DNA of 64,000 nt from Geodermatophilus obscurus DSM 43160 (GCF_000025345.1 NC_013757.1:4650001-4714000), one strand, 5' to 3'; numbered from the stretch's first letter, positions 1 through 9,819 are shown. The notes: generated by a model from the letters alone, not told the origin. Made by a program: numbers and translations.

Positions 1-4
1 CTGC

Positions 5-304
5 TCAGGCGCCCGGGATCGCCAGCGCGAAGGCGGTCAGCAGGACGCCGACGCCGACCAGCAGGACGACGTCCACCGGCCGGCTGCGGACGGCGAGGAA
101 ACCGACCCGGCGCAGCGGGAGCAGCAGCCGCAGCAGTCCCCCACCGACCAGGGCCAGCCCGACGACGACCAGCCCTCGCCGCCAGTGCTCGAAGGTGACC
201 ATCAGCAGCCCGGTGCCCACCGTGAGCAGCACGACCAGCAGCGGCAGCTGCCGCAGCAGACCGGCCAGGAACGGCCGGCGGGTGTAGAGCGGCGGGCGGG
301 TCAT
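5..304 (-). CDS. DUF3017 small membrane protein
   Basis: A 99-residue protein with three hydrophobic segments (about residues 18-35, 44-63 and 77-97) separated by short arginine-rich loops, as expected for an inner-membrane protein with little soluble mass. The size, the three-helix layout and the position directly downstream of folD fit the actinobacterial DUF3017 family, whose function is not known. The ATG at 304 follows the folD stop by two bases, so the two are almost certainly co-transcribed. A longer reading frame runs upstream through folD but is only a shadow. The family call is from memory of synteny; the membrane nature is seen directly. Confidence 0.75.
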   Translation of the reverse strand: MTRPPLYTRRPFLAGLLRQLPLLVVLLTVGTGLLMVTFEHWRRGLVVVGLALVGGGLLRLLLPLRRVGFLAVRSRPVDVVLLVGVGVLLTAFALAIPGA

Positions 305-306
305 GG

Positions 307-1176
307 TCAGGCGGACAGGACGTCCGCGGCGGCGGCCCGCTCGGCGGCCAGGACGACGTTCTGCAGCAGCATCGCCCGGGTCATCGGCCCCACCCCGCCC
401 GGGTTCGGGGCGACGTGACCGGCGACGTCGACGACGTCCGGGGCCACGTCCCCGGCGATCTTGCCGTCGACCCGGCTGACGCCGACGTCGAGGACGGCGG
501 CGCCCGGCTTGACGACGTCCCGGGTGACCAGGCCGGGGACCCCGGCCGCGGCCACGACGACGTCGGCGCCGCGCAGGTGCGCGGCGAGGTCGCGGGTGCC
601 GGTGTGGCACAGGGTCACCGTGGCGTTCTCGCTGCGCCGGGTGAGCAGCAGGCCCAGCGGCCGGCCCACGGTGATGCCCCGGCCGACGACGACGACCTCG
701 GCGCCGGCGATCGGCACGTCGTAGCGGCGCAGCAGCTCGACGATGCCCACCGGCGTGCACGGCAGCGGTCCCGGGACGTTGAGGACGAGCCGGCCGAGGT
801 TGACCGGGTGCAGGCCGTCGGCGTCCTTGGCGGGGTCCATCCGCTCGAGGACGGCGCTCTCCTCGATGCCCGCGGGCAGCGGCAGCTGGACGATGTAGCC
901 GGTGCAGGCCGGGTCGGCGTTGAGCTCGTCGACGACGGCGAGGACGTCGGCCTGGGTCGCGGTGGCCGGCAGCTCGCGCTGGATGCTGGCGATGCCGACC
1001 TGCGCGCAGTCCTTGTGCTTGGCGTTGACGTACCAGCGGCTGCCCGGGTCGTCACCGACGAGCAGGGTGCCCAGCTCGGGGCGGTGGCCGGCCGCGGTGA
1101 GGGCGGCGACCCGCTCGGTCAGCTCCGCGCGGATGGCTGCTGCTGTCGCCTTGCCGTCGAGAGTCGTCGCCTGCAC
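307..1176 (-). CDS. folD: Bifunctional methylenetetrahydrofolate dehydrogenase/cyclohydrolase
   Basis: FolD interconverts 5,10-methylene-THF, 5,10-methenyl-THF and 10-formyl-THF in the cytosol and so supplies formyl groups to PurN and PurH, both encoded just upstream. Visible hallmarks are YVNAKHKDC (with the catalytic Lys), GYIVQLPLP, the NADP-binding [12 protein letters not shown] and the C-terminal [17 protein letters not shown]. With the GTG at 1176 the protein is 289 residues, the usual length. The reading frame extends 13 codons further to an ATG at 1215, but those residues are Pro/Gly-rich and not FolD-like. No strong ribosome site is seen before the GTG. Confidence 0.97.
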   Translation of the reverse strand: MQATTLDGKATAAAIRAELTERVAALTAAGHRPELGTLLVGDDPGSRWYVNAKHKDCAQVGIASIQRELPATATQADVLAVVDELNADPACTGYIVQLPLPAGIEESAVLERMDPAKDADGLHPVNLGRLVLNVPGPLPCTPVGIVELLRRYDVPIAGAEVVVVGRGITVGRPLGLLLTRRSENATVTLCHTGTRDLAAHLRGADVVVAAAGVPGLVTRDVVKPGAAVLDVGVSRVDGKIAGDVAPDVVDVAGHVAPNPGGVGPMTRAMLLQNVVLAAERAAAADVLSA

Positions 1177-1275
1177 GGCCGACAGTCTGCCGGAGGGGGG
1201 TCCGGGAGGAGCCACCCCGCCCTAGGCTCGCGGGTGCGGGCGTCTCCCCCGCCCGCGGTTGCGCGAGGAGTGCAC

Positions 1276-1911
1276 ATGAGCGAGCGCGAGCAGACCCCGG
1301 CCGGCGGAGTGCGGGGCCCCGCCGACTGGCGGGAACAGACGATCCCCGGCATCCAGCCGGTGGCCGCCCCGGTGTCGGCCGGCGGCCCCGGCCCCACCCC
1401 CGGTCCGCCGCCACCTCCGGGGTACGCCCCACGCCCGGCCCCGGAGTACTCGACCACGCCGGTCCGGGTGCGGCGCCCGGACAGCCTGGCCAGCCTGCTG
1501 TTGCTCCTGGCCGGCATCGCCGCGGGTGTCAGCCTGCTGCTGCGCTGGCTCCCCGGGAGCGACCTGACCGGCTGGGACCTGGTCCGCCGCGGCTTCGACG
1601 ACGCCGCGGACGGTGGCGTCGCGGCGCTGTTCGACAACGGGTTGTGGCAGCCGATGGCCGTCGTCCTGGGCGGCGCGGTGCTGTTCGTGCTGGGCCTGCT
1701 CGTCGTCCTCCCGGCCCGCTCGCACCGCTTCCTGGGGGTCCTGGCGCTGCTGGTGAGCCTCGTGGCCGGCGCCGGGGTGCTGGTGCCGCTGGCCGACCTC
1801 GGCTGGGACCCCGCCAGGATCGACACGGTGTTCTGGTTCGCCGCCGCCGTCCCGGTGCTCGGCCTGCTCGGCGCGCTGAAGGCCCTGTTGACCGGCCCGC
1901 GCTGGAGGTGA
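1276..1911 (+). CDS. Hypothetical four-helix membrane protein with Pro-rich N-terminus
   Basis: A 211-residue protein I do not recognise. The first 75 or so residues are hydrophilic and Pro/Gly-rich, followed by four hydrophobic segments (about residues 78-100, 122-147, 154-174 and 181-203). This layout resembles many actinobacterial proteins of unknown function with a disordered cytoplasmic head. The ATG at 1276 has a GAGGAG ribosome site 5 bases upstream. The gene is divergent from folD and ends exactly where the convergent pentapeptide gene ends, with no spacer. No function is proposed. Confidence 0.8.
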   Translation: MSEREQTPAGGVRGPADWREQTIPGIQPVAAPVSAGGPGPTPGPPPPPGYAPRPAPEYSTTPVRVRRPDSLASLLLLLAGIAAGVSLLLRWLPGSDLTGWDLVRRGFDDAADGGVAALFDNGLWQPMAVVLGGAVLFVLGLLVVLPARSHRFLGVLALLVSLVAGAGVLVPLADLGWDPARIDTVFWFAAAVPVLGLLGALKALLTGPRWR

Positions 1912-2568
1912 TCAGTCGACGACGAGGGCGCCCTGGGCCCGCGCGACCTGGACGGCCTGCACGAGGTCGAGCCGGACGCCGGTCAGCTCGAACGCCCGCC
2001 AGTCCACCGCGTCGGTCGAGGCGCCGCGCAGGTCGGCGCCGCGCAGCTGCGCGCCCTGCAGCCGGGCCCGGTCGAGGTCGGCGCCGGTGAGGTCGCACTC
2101 GCGCAGGTCGGCGCCGGTCAGGTCGGCCTCGCGGAACCGCTGACCGGCCAGCACCAGGCCGGAGAGGTCGGTGCCGCGCAGCGACGTCCAGCTCCAGTCG
2201 GTGTCGGTCGCGGTCATCGGGCGCAGCTGGGCGCCGGGGAACTGCGAGCCGGTGAGCTTGCAGCCGTCCCAGGTGACGTCGAACAGCCGCGCGCGGTCGA
2301 AGCGGCAGGAGAGGAACGCCGTCCCCAGGTGCCTGGCACCGCCCATCCGCACCCCGGTGAGCACGCACGAGTCGAAGACGCACCGCCGGGTGACCAGCTC
2401 CTCCAGCCCGGCGTCCTCGAAGCGGCAGCGGGTGAAGGTCACGCCGTCGAGCTCGGCGCCCCACCAGTCGACCCGGGCGAGGTCCTCTCCCTCGACCACG
2501 GCACCGGCCTCGGGCGGCCGGACGTGCGGCCGCGGCCCCGTGCCGGTCGGCCCCGTCCGGAGGCTCAT
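1912..2568 (-). CDS. Pentapeptide-repeat protein
   Basis: A 218-residue protein built largely of A(D/N)LXX pentapeptide repeats, clearest at residues 125-185 with units such as ADLTG, ADLRE, CDLTG, ADLDR and ADLRG. Such repeats fold into a right-handed quadrilateral beta-helix. Some relatives (MfpA, Qnr) mimic DNA and protect gyrase, but most have no known role, so none is assigned. There is no signal peptide or membrane segment. The ATG at 2568 lies inside a dispersed intergenic repeat, so the first dozen residues (MSLRTGPTGTGP) may be repeat-derived; an internal GTG near Val25 is an alternative start. Confidence 0.88.
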   Translation of the reverse strand: MSLRTGPTGTGPRPHVRPPEAGAVVEGEDLARVDWWGAELDGVTFTRCRFEDAGLEELVTRRCVFDSCVLTGVRMGGARHLGTAFLSCRFDRARLFDVTWDGCKLTGSQFPGAQLRPMTATDTDWSWTSLRGTDLSGLVLAGQRFREADLTGADLRECDLTGADLDRARLQGAQLRGADLRGASTDAVDWRAFELTGVRLDLVQAVQVARAQGALVVD

Positions 2569-2638
2569 CGCGAGCCTGCGAGCGGTGAGAGGGACGGGGT
2601 CCTTCTCCGAGGTGTGGGGGGCACGGGGTCCTTTCTCA
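2549..2638. repeat. Dispersed palindromic repeat, copy 1
   Basis: A copy of the intergenic repeat family described in the findings: GGCCCCGTCC at one side, a GCGAGCCTGCGAGC centre, GGGACGGGGTCC, then a second GGGGTCC block ending in CTCA. The last triplet is the purH stop codon read on the minus strand, and the left half overlaps the start of the pentapeptide gene. The inverted GGCCCCGTCC/GGACGGGGTCC arms can form a hairpin. Confidence 0.7.
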
Positions 2639-4186
2639 GTGGGCGAAGTGCCGGGTGCCGGTCAGGTAGACCGGGATGCCGGCCGCGGCCGCGGCCGCGA
2701 CGACCTCCGCGTCGCGCACCGACCCGCCCGGCTGCACGACCGCCCGCACCCCGGCGTCGAGCAGCACCTGCAGGCCGTCGGCGAAGGGGAAGAAGGCGTC
2801 GGAGGCGGCGACCGACCCGGCGGCCCGCTCCCCGGCCCGGGTCACGGCCAGCCGTGCCGAGTCCACCCGGTTCACCTGGCCCATGCCGACGCCGACGGTG
2901 GCCCTGTCGTGGGCCAGCAGGATGGCGTTGCTCTTCACCGCGCGGACCGAGCGCCAGGCGAAGACGAGGTCGTCGAGGCCCGCGGCGTCCAGCGGCTCGC
3001 CGGTCGCGAGGGTCCAGGTGGTGGGGTCGTCCCCGGGGGCGTCGATGCGGTCGGCGCTCTGCAGCAGCAGCCCGCCGCTGATCGGGCGCAGCTCGGTCGC
3101 CCCCTGGGCCGCCTCGCCCAGCCGGAGCAGCCGGATGTTCTTCTTCGCGGTGAGCACCTGCAGCGCGTCCTCGGTGAAGGACGGCGCGACGACGACCTCG
3201 GTGAACACCTCGGCCACCTGCTCGGCCATGGTGAGGTCGACCTCGCGGTTGGCCGCGATCACGCCCCCGAAGGCCGAGACCGGGTCGCACGCGTGCGCCT
3301 TGCGGTGCGCGGCGGCGATGTCGGTGCCGACGGCGATGCCGCACGGGTTGGCGTGCTTGATGATCGCCACGCACGGGTCGGCGTGGTCGTGCGCGGCCCG
3401 CCATGCGGCATCGGTGTCGACGTAGTTGTTGTAGGACATCTGCTTGCCGTGCAGCTGCTCGGCGTGCGCGAGCCCCGGCCGGCCGCTGCGGTAGAGCGCC
3501 GCCTGCTGGTGCGGGTTCTCGCCGTAGCGCAGCACGTCGGCGCGCTCCCAGCTGCCGCCCACCCAGGTGGGGAACACCGACTCCTCGTCGGGCGCGACGA
3601 CGCTGCCCAGCCACGAGGCGACGGCGATGTCGTAGCTCGCGGTGTGCCGGAACGCCGCGACGGCCAGCCGCTGCCGCTCGGCGAGGGTGAAGCCCCCGGC
3701 CGAGACGGCGGCGAGGACGTCGCCGTAGCGGGCAGGGTCGACGACCACGGCGACCGACGGGTGGTTCTTCGCCGACGCGCGCACCATGGCGGGGCCGCCG
3801 ATGTCGATCTGCTCCACGCACTCGTCCGGGCTCGCGCCGGAGGCCACCGTCTCGGTGAACGGGTAGAGGTTGACGACCACGAGGTCGAACGGCGCGATGC
3901 CGAGGTCCTCGAGCTGCTGCACGTGCTCGGGCTTCCGGCGGTCGGCCAGGATGCCGGCGTGCACGGCGGGGTGCAGCGTCTTCACCCGCCCGTCGAGGCA
4001 CTCGGGGAAGCCGGTGACCTGCTCGACCGGGGTGACCGGCACCCCGGCCTCGGCGATCCGGCGGGCGGTCGCGCCGGTGCTGACCAGCTCGACGCCGGCG
4101 TCGGCCAGGCCGCGGGCCAGCTCCTCGATGCCGGTCTTGTCGTAGACGCCGAGCAGGGCGCGACGGATCGGGGTGCGGTCGCTCAT
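2636..4186 (-). CDS. purH: Bifunctional AICAR transformylase/IMP cyclohydrolase
   Basis: PurH carries out the last two steps of IMP synthesis: formylation of AICAR with 10-formyl-THF and ring closure. The 516-residue protein has the expected two parts: an N-terminal MGS-like cyclohydrolase domain ([21 protein letters not shown]) and a C-terminal transformylase domain containing IIKHANPCG. The ATG at 4186 overlaps the purN stop codon by four bases (ATGA), showing translational coupling. A long frame running further upstream is only overlap with purN. Together with purN and folD this makes a local one-carbon/purine cluster. Confidence 0.98.
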   Translation of the reverse strand: MSDRTPIRRALLGVYDKTGIEELARGLADAGVELVSTGATARRIAEAGVPVTPVEQVTGFPECLDGRVKTLHPAVHAGILADRRKPEHVQQLEDLGIAPFDLVVVNLYPFTETVASGASPDECVEQIDIGGPAMVRASAKNHPSVAVVVDPARYGDVLAAVSAGGFTLAERQRLAVAAFRHTASYDIAVASWLGSVVAPDEESVFPTWVGGSWERADVLRYGENPHQQAALYRSGRPGLAHAEQLHGKQMSYNNYVDTDAAWRAAHDHADPCVAIIKHANPCGIAVGTDIAAAHRKAHACDPVSAFGGVIAANREVDLTMAEQVAEVFTEVVVAPSFTEDALQVLTAKKNIRLLRLGEAAQGATELRPISGGLLLQSADRIDAPGDDPTTWTLATGEPLDAAGLDDLVFAWRSVRAVKSNAILLAHDRATVGVGMGQVNRVDSARLAVTRAGERAAGSVAASDAFFPFADGLQVLLDAGVRAVVQPGGSVRDAEVVAAAAAAGIPVYLTGTRHFAH

Positions 4187-4800
4187 CGGGGGTCCTCCGT
4201 GGTCTGGGTGCCGAGGCCGGTGACCACGCGCGCCACCGTCTCCACCAGGAGCTCGCGCTCCACGTCCTTGATCCGTGCGTGCAGGCGCGCCTCGTCGTCC
4301 CCGGGGAGGACGGGCACCTCGCGCTGGGCGATCACCGGTCCGGTGTCGACGCCGGCGTCCACCCAGTGCACCGTGCTGCCGGTGACCTCGACGCCGGCGG
4401 CGAGCGCGTCGCGGACGGCGTGCGCGCCCGGGAAGGCCGGCAGCAGCGCGGGGTGGGTGTTGAGCAGCCGGCCATCGAACGCGTCGAGGATGGCGGGGCC
4501 GACGATCTTCATGAAGCCGGCGGAGACCACCAGGTCCGGCCGGTGCGCGGCGATGGCGGCGGCCAGCGCTGCGTCCCACGCGGCACGGTCGGGGTGGTCG
4601 CGCAGCGCGCAGGTGAAGACCGGGATGCCGCGGCGCCGCGCGTGCTCGAGCCCCGGGGCGTCCCGGTCGCTGCCGACGGCGACCACGGCGGCCGGGTAGC
4701 CCGGGTCCTCCGCGGCGGTGAGCAGCGCCTCGCACAGCGACCCGGTCCCCGACAGCAGGACGACGACGCGCGCCCGCGGGGACTGCTCGGGAGCGGGCAC
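4183..4800 (-). CDS. purN: Phosphoribosylglycinamide formyltransferase
   Basis: PurN transfers formyl from 10-formyl-THF to GAR in de novo purine synthesis. The 205-residue protein shows the family core: [12 protein letters not shown] phosphate loop, [27 protein letters not shown] (catalytic Asn and His) and [11 protein letters not shown] (catalytic Asp). The GTG at 4800 gives a normal-length N-terminus starting just before the first beta strand. The stop codon overlaps the purH start. Upstream lies a dispersed repeat and then the PerM-like gene on the same strand. Confidence 0.97.
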   Translation of the reverse strand: MPAPEQSPRARVVVLLSGTGSLCEALLTAAEDPGYPAAVVAVGSDRDAPGLEHARRRGIPVFTCALRDHPDRAAWDAALAAAIAAHRPDLVVSAGFMKIVGPAILDAFDGRLLNTHPALLPAFPGAHAVRDALAAGVEVTGSTVHWVDAGVDTGPVIAQREVPVLPGDDEARLHARIKDVERELLVETVARVVTGLGTQTTEDPR

Positions 4801-4812
4801 GGCAGCGACCCT

Positions 4813-4882
4813 ATAAGGACCCCTTGCCCCCACTGCTCGCAAGCTCGCAGCGGGCCCCTGCAAGGGGGCCGGGACTCTCTCA
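4813..4882. repeat. Dispersed palindromic repeat, copy 2
   Basis: AAGGACCCCTTGC and GCAAGGGGGCC arms surround a GCTCGCAAGCTCGC centre, then GGGACTCTCTCA runs into the stop codon of the PerM-like gene (TCA at 4880-4882 on the plus strand). It sits between purN and the PerM-like gene and could act as a hairpin on the transcript. Confidence 0.65.
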
Positions 4883-6070
4883 GCCGAAGGCGCGCCAGCG
4901 GGTGACCGCTGCTGCGAGCGCCCCGGCCACGCCCGCCTGCAGCGCCACCGCCAGGCCGGTCGCCACCGGCGGCGCCCCGACCCCGGCCAGCGCGCCGTCG
5001 CCGAGCGAGCCACCGGCCACCCAGGCGAACAAGCCGCAGACCAGGCCGAGGAGCAAGCCCGCCAGCACCCCCCACAACCCGGCGACGACCGAGCCGCCGT
5101 GGTCCAGCCGTCGGCCCAGCGTCGCGCCGGCGACCAGGCCGGCGAGCGCGGGGACCGCCTGCGAGGCGAAGGCCAGCAGCGGCACCGCCTGGGTGTCGGG
5201 CAGCGCGGCCAGCAGCGGCAGCGCCGGGACGGCCCCGAGCGTCACGCCGTGCACGGAGACGAGGGTGCCGCTGCCGACGGCGAAGCCCGGGCCGGCGGCC
5301 ACGCCGATCGCGGCGGCGGTGGCGTTGGGCAGCAGCAGGACGCCGAGCACCAGCAGCCCGACCGCGCCCGCGCCGGACCCGCCGAGGGACCGCGACAGCG
5401 CGGCGTAGCCCCCGGTGTCCGCGGCCAGGGCCACCGCCACCACGAGCAGGCCGAGGGAGACGGCGGTCAGCAGCCCGGCCGCTACCGCGCGCAGCAGTGA
5501 CCGCACCGGACCGGGCGCGGCGTCCAGGGCGTCGTCGAGCAGGCCGGAGTCGCGCGCCGTCCCCCAGCCGACGGCGAACAGGGCGAGGACCGCACTCCCG
5601 ATCGCCGACCGCAGCAGGTCGACCTGCGCCCCGGGGGTGTCCACGAGCAGCCCGACCAGCACCGACAGCAGCGTGTGGGTGCCGACCGCGGCGGCCAGGA
5701 CGGCGGCGAGCGGCCGGCCGCCGGTGAGGTCGCAGGCGCGGACGACGCCGCGGCCGGCGCTGGACAGGCCCCAGGCGACGGCCATGGTCAGCAGCAGCGG
5801 CGCGAGCACCAGCGGGCCGGACCCCAGTGTCAGACCGCTGCCCTGGGCGAGCAGCCACAGCTGCCCGGCCAGCCGCCCGGAGTCCGCGACCGGCAGCCCG
5901 CCGGCCGGGTCGAGCGTCTGCACCACGACCGAGGTGAGGCCCACGCCGAGCAGGCCGAGCACCGTGACGGCGGCGGTCGCCACGGCGGCGAGGACGGGAG
6001 CGTGCCGCGACGGGCGGGCGCCCGGGTCCCGCTGGCCGGGCAGGCTCAGTCGGGCGAGCAGGGAGACCAC
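4880..6070 (-). CDS. perM: PerM-like (DUF6350) polytopic membrane protein
   Basis: A 396-residue, strongly hydrophobic protein with about ten membrane segments and Ala/Gly/Leu/Val-rich loops. Order and size match Rv0955 of M. tuberculosis, PerM, a membrane protein reported to support cell division and persistence, which likewise lies between the DUF5336 gene (Rv0954) and purN (Rv0956). The GTG at 6070 starts VVSLLARLSLPG before a first helix; the longer frame upstream is Arg/Pro-rich and unlikely. Assignment rests on synteny and topology rather than on sequence motifs. Confidence 0.75.
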   Translation of the reverse strand: MVSLLARLSLPGQRDPGARPSRHAPVLAAVATAAVTVLGLLGVGLTSVVVQTLDPAGGLPVADSGRLAGQLWLLAQGSGLTLGSGPLVLAPLLLTMAVAWGLSSAGRGVVRACDLTGGRPLAAVLAAAVGTHTLLSVLVGLLVDTPGAQVDLLRSAIGSAVLALFAVGWGTARDSGLLDDALDAAPGPVRSLLRAVAAGLLTAVSLGLLVVAVALAADTGGYAALSRSLGGSGAGAVGLLVLGVLLLPNATAAAIGVAAGPGFAVGSGTLVSVHGVTLGAVPALPLLAALPDTQAVPLLAFASQAVPALAGLVAGATLGRRLDHGGSVVAGLWGVLAGLLLGLVCGLFAWVAGGSLGDGALAGVGAPPVATGLAVALQAGVAGALAAAVTRWRAFG

Positions 6071-6146
6071 GCCCCCACTGTCCCAAGGCCGGGCCGGGGA
6101 TCGCCGGAGCACGCGCCCGGCGATCCGGCGGAGGGCGGGAGGAGGA

Positions 6147-7376
6147 CTACGCGGACGGGTCGGACCCGGCACCGGAGGCGGTGGAGCCGCCGGGCAGGCC
6201 GGGATCGCGGTCGCCCTCGGACGGCGGCGTCGCGGTGCCCGGCGAGGGCTGCTGCGGGGCCGACGGCGGCTGCTGCCCGTAGGCGGGTCGGTGCCCGTGG
6301 ATGGGCTGCTGCCCCGGGAGCTGCCACGGCTGGCCCCACTGCTGCTGAGCCGGCCAGCTCGTGCCCCCGACGGCCGCAGCCGGCCGGGTGCGGAGCCGAC
6401 GGAGCAGCGTGAGGACGGCGACGGTGAGGGCCGCGGCCCCGGCGAGGATGGTGAGCAGCGCGAACGGGCTGAAGCCGCCCTCGAACGTGCTCAGCCACTC
6501 GGCCAGGGTCAGCAGGAAGGCCAGCGAGGTCAGCCCCACGGTCACCAAGCCGCGGGGGAACGGCAGGCCGAGGTCCACGACGGTGGGCAGCAGCGCCCAC
6601 ACCGCGGCGAGGAAGAGCAGCACTGCGGCGGTCGTCACCAGCGCGAAGTCGAAGCCGTTGATCGACTCGGCGAAGCCGAACCCGAAGTCGAAGGTGAACC
6701 ACGGGAGGGTGGCGAACAGCAGGAACGCCGCCGCGCAGAGCGCGACCAGGTAGTCGCCCCGGTCCGGCCGCTTCCGGTCGAAGCCGACCTGGGTGGCGTT
6801 CCCGGCCGGCTGCCCGTACGGCTGCTGCACCGGGGCCTGCTGGGCGAGGGGCTGACCCCACGGCGGCTGCTGGCCGTACTGGAGCTGGCCGTAGCCCGGC
6901 GGGTTCCAGGGCTGCTGCCCGTACTGGGGTTGGCCGTACTGGGGTTGGCCGTACTGGGGTTGGCCGTACTGGAGCTGGCCGTAGCCCGGCGGGTTCCAGG
7001 GCTGCTGCCCGTACTGGGGTTGGCCGTACTGGGGTTGGCCGTAGCCGTACTGGCCGTGGTCCTGCTGCGGGTACTGCACGCCATGGCCCGGCTGGCCGTA
7101 GGGCTGCTCCGCGTAGTGACCCGGCTGCTGCCCGTACCCGGGCCGGCCGTACGGCGGCTGGCCGTAGCCGGACTCACCGTACGGCGGCTGCTGCCCGTGG
7201 CCGGGCTGGCCGTGGGGCTGCTGCGGGTACTGCGGGCCGTGGCTCGGCTGCTGGCCGTACTGGGGCTGCTCCTGCTGCCCCGGCACGGGCCACCCGTCGT
7301 CCGGACGGCGCTCCCCCTCGGCCTCGCCCGGCTGCTGCCCGTACCCGCCCGGCGGCTGCGGCGGCTGACTGGTCAT
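6147..7376 (-). CDS. DUF5336-type protein with Tyr-Gly-Gln repeat N-terminus and four membrane helices
   Basis: A 409-residue protein in three parts: residues 1 to about 205 are a disordered Pro/Gln/Gly/Tyr region made of YGQP-type units; about 215-335 hold four hydrophobic segments; the remainder is again Pro/Gln-rich. It occupies the position of Rv0954 in M. tuberculosis (DUF5336), next to PerM, and may belong to the same divisome-related membrane assembly, although that is inference. A 90-bp (30-codon) tandem duplication lies inside the N-terminal part. The ATG at 7376 is the only plausible start. Confidence 0.8.
   Translation of the reverse strand: MTSQPPQPPGGYGQQPGEAEGERRPDDGWPVPGQQEQPQYGQQPSHGPQYPQQPHGQPGHGQQPPYGESGYGQPPYGRPGYGQQPGHYAEQPYGQPGHGVQYPQQDHGQYGYGQPQYGQPQYGQQPWNPPGYGQLQYGQPQYGQPQYGQPQYGQQPWNPPGYGQLQYGQQPPWGQPLAQQAPVQQPYGQPAGNATQVGFDRKRPDRGDYLVALCAAAFLLFATLPWFTFDFGFGFAESINGFDFALVTTAAVLLFLAAVWALLPTVVDLGLPFPRGLVTVGLTSLAFLLTLAEWLSTFEGGFSPFALLTILAGAAALTVAVLTLLRRLRTRPAAAVGGTSWPAQQQWGQPWQLPGQQPIHGHRPAYGQQPPSAPQQPSPGTATPPSEGDRDPGLPGGSTASGAGSDPSA
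6871..7043. repeat. 90-bp tandem duplication inside the DUF5336 gene
   Basis: Bases 6871-6953 and 6961-7043 are identical (83 bases) with a period of exactly 90 bp, so the unit is 30 codons and stays in frame. It doubles a protein block containing [16 protein letters not shown]. Shorter 15-base TACTGGGGTTGGCCG units repeat inside it. Exact identity implies a recent expansion. Confidence 0.95.
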
Positions 7377-7491
7377 CGCGGGGCGCTCCTCGGTCGTGGC
7401 TGGGGACTGCGCGGATCGTGGACGCCGCCCGCAGCGCGTGCGCCCGCGGCGTCCCCATCATCCCCCGTCGGGCCGCCGCCGAGCTGCAGAC

Positions 7492-7531
7492 GCCGCTGCC
7501 CGGCGACCCCGAGGGGTCGCCGGGCAGCGGC
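7492..7531 (-). terminator. Perfect 19-bp hairpin downstream of sucCD
   Basis: Arms 7492-7510 and 7513-7531 are perfectly complementary with a two-base loop. It lies between the sucD stop and the start of the downstream DUF5336 gene on the same strand, so it probably ends the sucCD transcript. There is no U-tract, which is normal for GC-rich actinobacteria. Confidence 0.75.
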
Positions 7532-7540
7532 TGACGTGCT

Positions 7541-7652
7541 GGAACGGCCACCCTCCAGAGACCCGCCGGCCCCGTCCCGGGTCCTGGCCTGAGCTTGCGA
7601 GGGCTGGGAGGACGGGGTCCTCTACGAGGCGTGGGGGAGGATGGTCCTCTCA
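7541..7652. repeat. Dispersed palindromic repeat, copy 3 (near full length)
   Basis: A roughly 112-bp element with outer GGAACGGCCACCCTCC and GGAGGATGGTCC arms, inner GGCCCCGTCC and GGACGGGGTCC arms and a GAGCTTGCGAG centre. Its right edge CTCTCA contains the sucD stop codon. Its reverse complement matches the copy after chorismate mutase (16896-17016) over almost the whole length, which defines the full element. Confidence 0.8.
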
Positions 7653-8528
7653 GGCGCCGACGATCTCCCGCATGAGGCGGGCGGTCTCCGACGGAGTCTT
7701 GCCCACGCGCACGCCGGCGGCCTCGAGGGCCTCCTGCTTGGCCTGCGCGGTACCGGCCGAACCGGAGACGATCGCGCCGGCGTGGCCCATCGTCTTGCCC
7801 TCGGGCGCGGTGAAGCCGGCGACGTAGCCGACGACCGGCTTGGTGACGTTGGCCCGGATGAAGTCCGCGGCCCTCTCCTCGGCGTCGCCACCGATCTCAC
7901 CGATCATGACGATGGCCTCGGTCTCCGGGTCGTCCTGGAAGGCCTGCAGGCAGTCGATGTGCGTGGTGCCGATGACCGGGTCGCCACCGATGCCGACGCA
8001 GGTGGAGAAGCCGATGTCCCGGAGCTCGTACATCATCTGGTAGGTCAGCGTGCCGGACTTGCTGACCAGCCCGATCTTGCCCTGCTTGGTGATGTTGGCC
8101 GGGATGATGCCGGCGTTCGAGCGCCCGGGGCTGATCAGGCCCGGGCAGTTCGGGCCGATGATCCGGGTGGAGCCGCCCTGGGCGTGGGCCCAGAAGTGGG
8201 TCGAGTCGTGCACCGGGATGCCCTCGGTGATGACGACGGCCAGCCCGATCTGGGCGTCGACGGCCTCGATGACGGCGTTCTTCGCACCGGCCGGCGGCAC
8301 GAAGATCACGCTGACGTCGGCGCCGGTCTCCTTCATCGCCTCGGCGACGTTGCCGAACACCGGGACGCCGGCGCCGTCGAAGTCGACGCTCTGGCCGGCC
8401 TTCTTCGGGTTCACGCCGCCGACGATCGCCGTCCCCGAGGCCAGCATGCGCTGGGTGTGCTTGCGCCCCTCGGAGCCGGTCATGCCCTGGACGATGACCT
8501 TGCTGTTCTCGTTGAGGAAGATCGACAT
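7650..8528 (-). CDS. sucD: Succinyl-CoA synthetase alpha subunit
   Basis: The TCA-cycle enzyme succinyl-CoA:ADP/GDP ligase, alpha chain, 292 residues. It has the CoA-binding Rossmann domain ([18 protein letters not shown]) and the ligase domain with the phospho-His loop GHAGAIVSG near residue 250. It pairs with SucC encoded immediately upstream on the same strand, about 130 bp away with a dispersed repeat between the two. The ATG at 8528 is the normal family start. Confidence 0.98.
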   Translation of the reverse strand: MSIFLNENSKVIVQGMTGSEGRKHTQRMLASGTAIVGGVNPKKAGQSVDFDGAGVPVFGNVAEAMKETGADVSVIFVPPAGAKNAVIEAVDAQIGLAVVITEGIPVHDSTHFWAHAQGGSTRIIGPNCPGLISPGRSNAGIIPANITKQGKIGLVSKSGTLTYQMMYELRDIGFSTCVGIGGDPVIGTTHIDCLQAFQDDPETEAIVMIGEIGGDAEERAADFIRANVTKPVVGYVAGFTAPEGKTMGHAGAIVSGSAGTAQAKQEALEAAGVRVGKTPSETARLMREIVGA

Positions 8529-8550
8529 CTGAAGTGGTGTCCTGTTCTCA

Positions 8551-8658
8551 GGAGGAAGGGCTGCGGCCCGCTGCAGGGTCCCGCCGCGAGCGTGCGAGCG
8601 GTGGGGGGCAGGGGGTCCTTCTACTGCGAGGGGTGCGGAGGAAGGGGGTCCTTCCTCA
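8551..8658. repeat. Dispersed palindromic repeat, copy 4, between sucC and sucD
   Basis: Contains GCAGGGTCCCGCCGCGAGCG, a GTGCGAGCGGTGGGG block and two successive GGGGTCCTTC blocks, the last ending in CTCA, which is the sucC stop codon. It lies inside what should be one operon, so if it forms a hairpin it would lower sucD relative to sucC or stabilise the upstream message. Confidence 0.7.
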
Positions 8659-9819
8659 GGCGGCGGCGAGCTCGGCGGCCCGGCGCGCGGCGCCGTCCAT
8701 CGTGTCCACCAGGGTCACCAGCGGGTGGTTGGCCTCGGCGAGGATCCGCCGGCCCTCCTCGACGTTGTTGCCGTCGAGCCGGACGACCAGCGGCTTGGTC
8801 GCCTCGTCGCCGAGGATCTGCAGCGCGTGCACGATGCCGTTGGCGACCGCGTCGCAGGCGGTGATCCCGCCGAAGACGTTGACGAAGACGCTCTTCACGG
8901 CGGGGTCGGACAGGATGATGTGCAGGCCGTTGGCCATGACCTCGGCCGAGGCGCCACCACCGATGTCGAGGAAGTTGGCCGGCTTGACACCACCGAACTC
9001 CTCACCGGCGTAGGCGACGACGTCCAGCGTGCTCATCACGAGCCCGGCGCCGTTGCCGATGATGCCGACCTCGCCCTCGAGCTTGACGTAGTTGAGGTCC
9101 TTCTCCTTGGCCGCGGCCTCCAGCGGGTCGGCCGCGGCGGTGTCCTCGAGGGTCTCGTGCTCCTGGTGCCGGAAGCGGGCGTTCTCGTCGAGGGTCACCT
9201 TGGCGTCCAGCGCGAGGACGGTGCCGTCGGGGGCCTTGGCCAGCGGGTTGACCTCGACCAGGGTGGCGTCCTCCTGGGCGAAGACCTCCCACAGCTGGAC
9301 GGCGATGGCGATCACCTGGTCGCGCACCTCGGCGGGGAAGCCGGCGGCGTCGACGATCTCGGTGGCCTTGGCGGTGTCGACGCCGGTGGTGGCGTCCACG
9401 GGGATGCGGGCCAGCGCCTCGGGGCGCTCGACGGCGAGCTGCTCGATCTCCATGCCGCCCTCGACGCTCGCCATGGCCAGGAAGGTGCGGTTGGAGCGGT
9501 CGAGCAGGTAGGAGAAGTAGTACTCCTCGGCGATGTCACTGGCCTGGGCGACCATCACGCGGTGGGTGATGTGGCCCTTGATGTCCAGGCCGAGGATGTC
9601 CTGGGCACGCGCCCGGGCGTCCTCGGCGTCGTCGGCGAGCTTGACGCCGCCGGCCTTGCCGCGGCCACCGGTCTTCACCTGCGCCTTGACGACGACGGTG
9701 GTGCCGATCTCGCGGGCGATCGCCTCCGCCTGCTCGGGGGTCTCGGCGACGCCGCCGGGGAGCACGGGGACACCGTGCGAGGCCAACAGGTCACGGGCCT
9801 GGTACTCGAAGAGATCCAC
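8656..9819 (-). CDS. sucC: Succinyl-CoA synthetase beta subunit
   Basis: The ATP-grasp beta chain of succinyl-CoA synthetase, 387 residues, the standard length. It begins [19 protein letters not shown], followed by the nucleotide-binding [20 protein letters not shown], and has the C-terminal flavodoxin-like domain with [12 protein letters not shown] and NVFGGIT. The start codon is a GTG at 9819. The gene heads the sucCD unit, and its 3' end runs into a dispersed repeat. Confidence 0.98.
   Translation of the reverse strand: MDLFEYQARDLLASHGVPVLPGGVAETPEQAEAIAREIGTTVVVKAQVKTGGRGKAGGVKLADDAEDARARAQDILGLDIKGHITHRVMVAQASDIAEEYYFSYLLDRSNRTFLAMASVEGGMEIEQLAVERPEALARIPVDATTGVDTAKATEIVDAAGFPAEVRDQVIAIAVQLWEVFAQEDATLVEVNPLAKAPDGTVLALDAKVTLDENARFRHQEHETLEDTAAADPLEAAAKEKDLNYVKLEGEVGIIGNGAGLVMSTLDVVAYAGEEFGGVKPANFLDIGGGASAEVMANGLHIILSDPAVKSVFVNVFGGITACDAVANGIVHALQILGDEATKPLVVRLDGNNVEEGRRILAEANHPLVTLVDTMDGAARRAAELAAA

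Noticed and set aside
415..1260. Long plus-strand open frames opposite folD and many other genes
   Set aside because: Very high GC leaves antisense frames open; their products are Arg/Gly/Asp-rich with no family features, and the opposite strand holds well recognised genes.
2171..4699. 842-codon frame opposite purH/purN
   Set aside because: Same GC artefact; low-complexity product with no start signal.
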